The notes under the pieces are model-generated. The model searched no databases, was not told where the DNA came from, and saw only the letters and a list, made by a program, of their open reading frames with translations. 64,000 nucleotides of DNA from Stereum hirsutum FP-91666 SS1 (Eukaryota; Basidiomycota; Agaricomycetes; Russulales; Stereaceae): assembly GCF_000264905.1 (NCBI RefSeq), contig NW_006763137.1:1418339-1482338 (forward strand). Reading direction: 5' to 3'. Each line of letters opens with the position of its first letter. Positions within the stretch are counted from its first letter, which is position 1. A program made the translations under genes and the position numbers. Positions 59,806 through 64,000 of this stretch are shown piece by piece.

Positions 59806-61877
59806 CACGATGCCTGAGCGGACCGGACACTTGATGAATGTAGGATACGACACAACTTACTTATGCCAGGACTATGGATCTTTATGTATGACATTTTCCG
59901 CCGATCGTCATCTTTTTAGGCTTCTGTCAAGGACATCATCTGATTAGTAATATGCGTATACTGCTTCTCCATTCTGTTCTGTTCTGTTCTGTTCTGTTCC
60001 GAATTGTGGCTACATGTGTTTCTCCTTACTGACTTTAATCCGATACGGCGTTGCGCTTACGGGTTGACTCCATCTCCATGATTGGTTTGCGGCACGCGGC
60101 CCTTTACCATTCAGTAAAGTCACCATGTGTCAGCTTCGCTCGCTGGTAATGGCATACGAACCTTGTACGAACCTGAATCTGACAGTGCGCCACGACCACG
60201 GACCCGTAGCAGCTAGATCACCTGTAAACCCTCTTTTCTGCTATCTCTAGAGTGTTCGTTACACTACTACTGTAATAGGCCCTTCCATCAATCATGTACA
60301 TTACATTAGCTTTGTTTTGGACACGCGCCACCTATTACTGGACTGGGCCACATAAAGGATTGAAAGTCCGCCTTCTCCGCTTTTTCTCCGCGGATGCGCG
60401 ACTTCTTTACCTTTTGACACCATTGATCGAAGGCATCCCTAGCCAGCCCTTCTGCTAACTGTACGAGGTGGCACAGCGTCCTGAACATTAGCATCGCATA
60501 TAGGTGCGCCACTTGTCTTATTCCCCAATGTCTAAATTCGCATCGTGCGGCCACGTACTTAGGTACCATATCAGCACAAGGTCCTGGACATGTTCACGGA
60601 CACCGACGCAAAAGCCTATTAGAAGTATGCGCTGGGACGTAGCCTCACAAACATGAAACATGCAAACCTCCGTAATTGATGATGGTATGAGAGCTAAGAA
60701 TGCAGGCTGTAGGACATTTCCTGGCCTTTTGATACGGTTATAGACGAGGTCGTCTTCTCAAGAATGACGCTGTATGTTTGCCATGACGACTCTAGCCCGA
60801 AGCCCATGGTCGTGATATGCAGCAATGTATCATTCGATGTCGTGAGCCGATTTTTAATGTCGACCCGACTGCCATTGGGCGAAGAACTCTATTATTTTAT
60901 CCAGAGAAATCTGCATGTTGCCGCGGAACAGATCCTGCAACACATCATTGATGCCAACGGGATCATCACCGTGACTGAGGCTCTGCCAAGCCTCGACACC
61001 ATACTGCCAGTGCCCCATGAAACTGATATCGACAGGGCTCGTGTGTCACGATTTTTTTAGTTTCTTCTTGAGCCGCACAATACTCAGCCATCCCTGCGTC
61101 TTGCGACTAATCAGCTCCAAGCCACGGATACATGTGCATTTACGTTGTCTCCCTATTGCGACCAACCGTTTTGATGGGAATTCTTTTGCATTGACTTTCA
61201 ACGTACCGCATCCTGCTGTTATGTGCCGTGGCATGATGCAAAATCCGACGGGGAACGTGGTGATTTTCTTCGAGATCGAACGCGTGTGGTGATGCTTTGA
61301 TCCATAACAGACCCTCCAGCTCAGGAGATTACTTTCATTGTTCCATTTTTGGTGGGAGTGAGCCAGTCGTGGGATCTGGGGTGAGATCTAGCTCAGTCGG
61401 CATCCAAGTACCCCTCTGTTGGATTGAACCCCCGTTCCTTTTCTTTACAGGTGGTTCCATTCGAATTCCGCGATGAGAGAGGAAATAGCCACTCCAGGCC
61501 AGCATCTCTTTCGTGAGTGGCGTTAGTGCGGTGGAGCGAATGGCGTCAATAGCTATGGAGACGGCGACCAGCACTTTCGCTAGAGTATCTAACTCCCATG
61601 ATGGCGCATTCTCGTTCTCGTTATGTCAAATGTCGACACGATTGGTGGCGTAAGCTGCCTTCGATTCAGATATAGACCATCTTCGTCCTTGTGCTTCGAC
61701 CGTTGGAAGAAAACTATACCGCTCTCATGAGCCTCATAGGGTTTGGACGCGCACCCCTCGTGGGCATGCGCTTTGTCTTCTGATCGTCCCCTTTCATATC
61801 CAGGATGGTCCCCTTGATTATCCCACTTTGATTTTGTCCTGCCATCAGTCTTGCCTACAGGCTTGAAGGCAGAAGCA
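59806..61877. other. 2.1-kb stretch between tandem paralogues P1 and P2
   Basis: Holds a TCTGT pentamer microsatellite (about 59967-59999) and unassigned frames at 60306-60569 (minus; helix-like, ends GACPKQS) and 60764-61060 (plus). Neither has a recognisable domain or paired splice sites. Either could be a gene fragment. Confidence 0.35.
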
Positions 61878-62797
61878 ATGGTGCGTGCACCGTCTTTGAT
61901 TTTATTGCATTTTTAACACCGTTGACCTACTTTTTTCAGTCAACGGCAAACGTTGCAGCTACCGGTAGCGATTCCCACTCTTCAATTCTCATTTCCGGCT
62001 GCCTAAGTCGCAGTTTTGGATCTAACAAAGCTCGGTCTCTATTAATCGCACTTCTGAAGGCGGACATCACAACTTTCCCCATACGCCATAATCACGTATC
62101 ACGTTGTTTCTTTCTTCCTGCAAACGCCATCCGCCCAGGCAGCCGCCCTTGTCTCATTGACATAGAGACTACATATCACACTGGCTCCATAGTTCCACAG
62201 AACCTGTGGACGCCTTTGAGTCAGACCGTTCGTCGCAGACACGTTGAGCGTGCAAGACTCTACCTTCCAGGAATATTTCGTTTCGCGGATGGGACTGTCG
62301 GTGTCAATATCATCGATGCTTTGGCAGGAAACTATGGAGGATTAACGACGCGAGATGAGGAGGTCGACATTGGCGGCAGGGTTACCATCTACCTCAGAAT
62401 TTCAGTATGTCCCCCTTGTACGCTATGATTATACCACTCGAGTGATAGGACATGATCACCAGTGGCCTGGCTACGCAGATACAGAAGAACAGCTTCAGCT
62501 CAAGAAGCCCAAAGCCCACACGCCTATCACTGCAGGCAAGCTATTGAACTTCGTTGGACGAGCTTTATCCCGGTTCTTTGAGGTCGGTGAATTACCTATT
62601 TTGGTTTACACTATGTATTGACGAGAAGAGCACAGCGTGCCAGTCATGAAGCCCAGATCTCTAATTTTTCTTGGCGAATTGGAGGTCATGGCGGCATCGT
62701 GCCCGATGATGTAGTCATTATTGGCCTTGTCCACGTTTCGTCGGGATCTTTGCAGCCACTTCTACAGCTCACTAGCAGGGTCATCTCTCCACAATGA
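61878..62797 (+). CDS. Unrecognised protein P2, tandem paralogue of P1
   Basis: Exons 61940-62404, 62463-62582 and 62636-62797, plus a proposed first exon that is just the ATG at 61878-61880, give 249 residues. Matches with P1 in order: TGSIVPQNLW, EEVDIGGRVTIYLRI, WPGYADTEEQ, FVGRALSRFFE, WRIGGHGGIV and DVVIIGLVHVSSGSLQ. Intron positions after the LRI(M/S) and SRFF(D/E) residues are the same in both genes, so the pair arose by duplication of an intron-containing gene. Function unknown. The start is the weakest part of the model. Confidence 0.6.
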
Positions 62798-63380
62798 ACT
62801 TCTTACAAGCCACATGAGAGTGTATCTTTGTGCGTGGAGGTCATACAGATGGTTCTCCATTCACCTCGATGATCATTATTCTGTTCGCGCGACAGTTCCT
62901 GTAGGCACCTTACCTTAGTAGTGATTACATTTGATTTGTATATAATTCTAAAGAAACATTTCCTTTCCTATTCGATGAGACTGCTATCATCCTATGCAAG
63001 GCTCTCCACTGGTTCTCCGGGTTGTAAGATGACGGGTTTCCTGTAGTTTCCTAGAACTAGTAACGCCACCCGGCCACAAAGATTAGGACCCGGCATTCGC
63101 CGAATGCCAGTGCCTCTCAAGTCGCCCCGCTGCCAGCAACTCAACTCCAGCTTGTATCATCTCAAACTAGATTTGGACGTGCTCGAGGACCTACATTAGA
63201 AGAGTCTTAGGTATATCTCATTAAGCGAAACCCGTTCAAGGTCTCTGTCTATTGATAAACTATTGGTTCTAGATGAATGCGTCCGGCGGTGTAGGCTACA
63301 CCCCGCTGCTCGGAGAAGTGTATAAATCCGTGCTGTCCCTCGATCCTCCTATCTCATTCAATACAGTTCCTTAGACTTGG
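62798..63380. other. Intergenic stretch
   Basis: No gene, RNA or repeat that I can name. Confidence 0.45.
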
Positions 63381-63866
63381 TCAGAGCTTCGCAACAGCGC
63401 ATGACTCAAGAGTCAAGACTCCCTCATCCCACGCATGTTCAATGTACACATCGTGCGTGATCACCACGCCGAAGCTACCACCCAAAACAGTATCTGAGGA
63501 CAACTTCGGGGCTGTCGCATTGTCCGCAGTCCTTGCCTGCAGGTTTCTGAAACTATCAGTATTATTTGATTCGATGGGTTTGCCGGGGAAGTTCCCATCG
63601 AATGCTTCTGCACCTTGTTTCCGCCCCCTTCTGATGCGCCAGAATCCGTAGACGAGCTTATGATGCGGATTGGCTATGATAGGGTACGTTTTTCTCACCG
63701 ATTCGATGGGTGTTGTATGCACTCTAGCCTGCTGGACCAGATACCACAAGGACGGGGCGCTCCAGTGCGCAATATTTGGACCGCCCAGCTGCAACCTTTT
63801 GATAAGGTTTGCTTTTATTGCGAAAGTGCTCTTTTTGTTGACAAAGGTCTGATCCAAGAACGTCAC
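63381..63866 (-). CDS. Unrecognised protein, 3' part of a gene running off the right edge
   Basis: The frame ends at 63381 and reads coherently upstream as TFVNKKSTFAIKANLIKRLQ, LGGPNIAHWSAPSLWYLVQQ, then a probable intron (about 63725-63660), then LVYGFWRIRRGRKQG and a hydrophilic C-terminus. In the same frame it extends past 63866 to a possible acceptor near 63890 (WAWGWSVTFLDQ). The 5' part is outside the window. I recognise no family. Confidence 0.4.
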   Translation of the reverse strand: MTFLDQTFVNKKSTFAIKANLIKRLQLGGPNIAHWSAPSLWYLVQQARVHTTPIESVRKTYPIIANPHHKLVYGFWRIRRGRKQGAEAFDGNFPGKPIESNNTDSFRNLQARTADNATAPKLSSDTVLGGSFGVVITHDVYIEHAWDEGVLTLESCAVAKL

Positions 63867-64000
63867 GGACCACCCCCAAGCCCAGGATATCTGGGGTACC
63901 GGGTATCACGGTGAGTACGATGGTCTCGATGGCTGGATGGTCTCGAGACGGAGCAAAGTGACTGGTTCAGATTCGTCAACAGATATCCGCACTGTCACTA

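Noticed and set aside
60306..60569. 87-codon minus-strand frame as a gene
   Set aside because: Helix-like composition but no domain, no convincing splice sites and no paralogue in the window; left as unassigned.

Overview
This is a nuclear window of a filamentous basidiomycete, most probably an Agaricomycete. The evidence is the gene architecture: many short introns of about 50-70 nt with GT-AG ends, several very small exons, a Pcp1/pericentrin-type spindle-pole protein, a lineage-typical P450, AAAP and Dal5-like transporters, a TTAGGG-type telomeric motif and many small DNA transposons. There is one assembly gap (N at 1685-2186). I rebuilt the exon-intron structures by hand from frames and splice sites; for every multi-exon gene given as spliced the coding length is a multiple of three.

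Layout. 1-6.8 kb: an unrecognised fragment at the left edge, a hAT-like element filled with a 48-bp tandem array, and a 12-exon cytochrome P450 (minus) that has a second hAT-like element at an intron 3' splice site and a TAG at codon 151. 6.8-12.5 kb: gene-poor, with a miniature element and a Tc1 transposase. 12.6-19.6 kb: mitochondrial ribosomal protein mL44 (minus) and an F-BAR/DEP/RhoGAP protein (plus). 20.3-23.2 kb: two tandem paralogues of an unrecognised family built from symmetric phase-2 exons. 23.9-28 kb: a 506-bp hAT-like miniature element, then an 18-exon MFS transporter. 28.5-38.8 kb: a PACT-domain spindle-pole protein, cardiolipin synthase (minus), a TA-flanked miniature element containing telomeric repeats, and a UBL-WLM metalloprotease. 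38.8-43.4 kb: 3.2 kb without recognisable genes, then an old-yellow-enzyme gene broken by an in-frame TGA. 44.9-52.3 kb: an R3H-SUZ RNA-binding protein and an AVT-type amino-acid transporter (both minus). 52.8-57.4 kb: a TA-flanked miniature element, a 899-aa disordered protein with a myristoylation-like N-terminus (minus), and a divergent DUF202-like membrane protein (plus). 58.8-62.8 kb: two tandem copies of a second unrecognised family. The right edge holds an unrecognised fragment.

The genes do not form one pathway. Housekeeping genes (mL44, CRD1, RhoGAP, spindle pole, R3H-SUZ, UBL-WLM protease) alternate with accessory genes (P450, MFS, OYE, AVT, two lineage-type paralogue pairs) and with mobile DNA. 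The most notable signals are the mobile-element insertions that touch gene structure (P450 splice acceptor, protease start codon), two otherwise intact enzyme genes each carrying one nonsense codon, and two small tandem-duplicated protein families that I could not assign to anything known.
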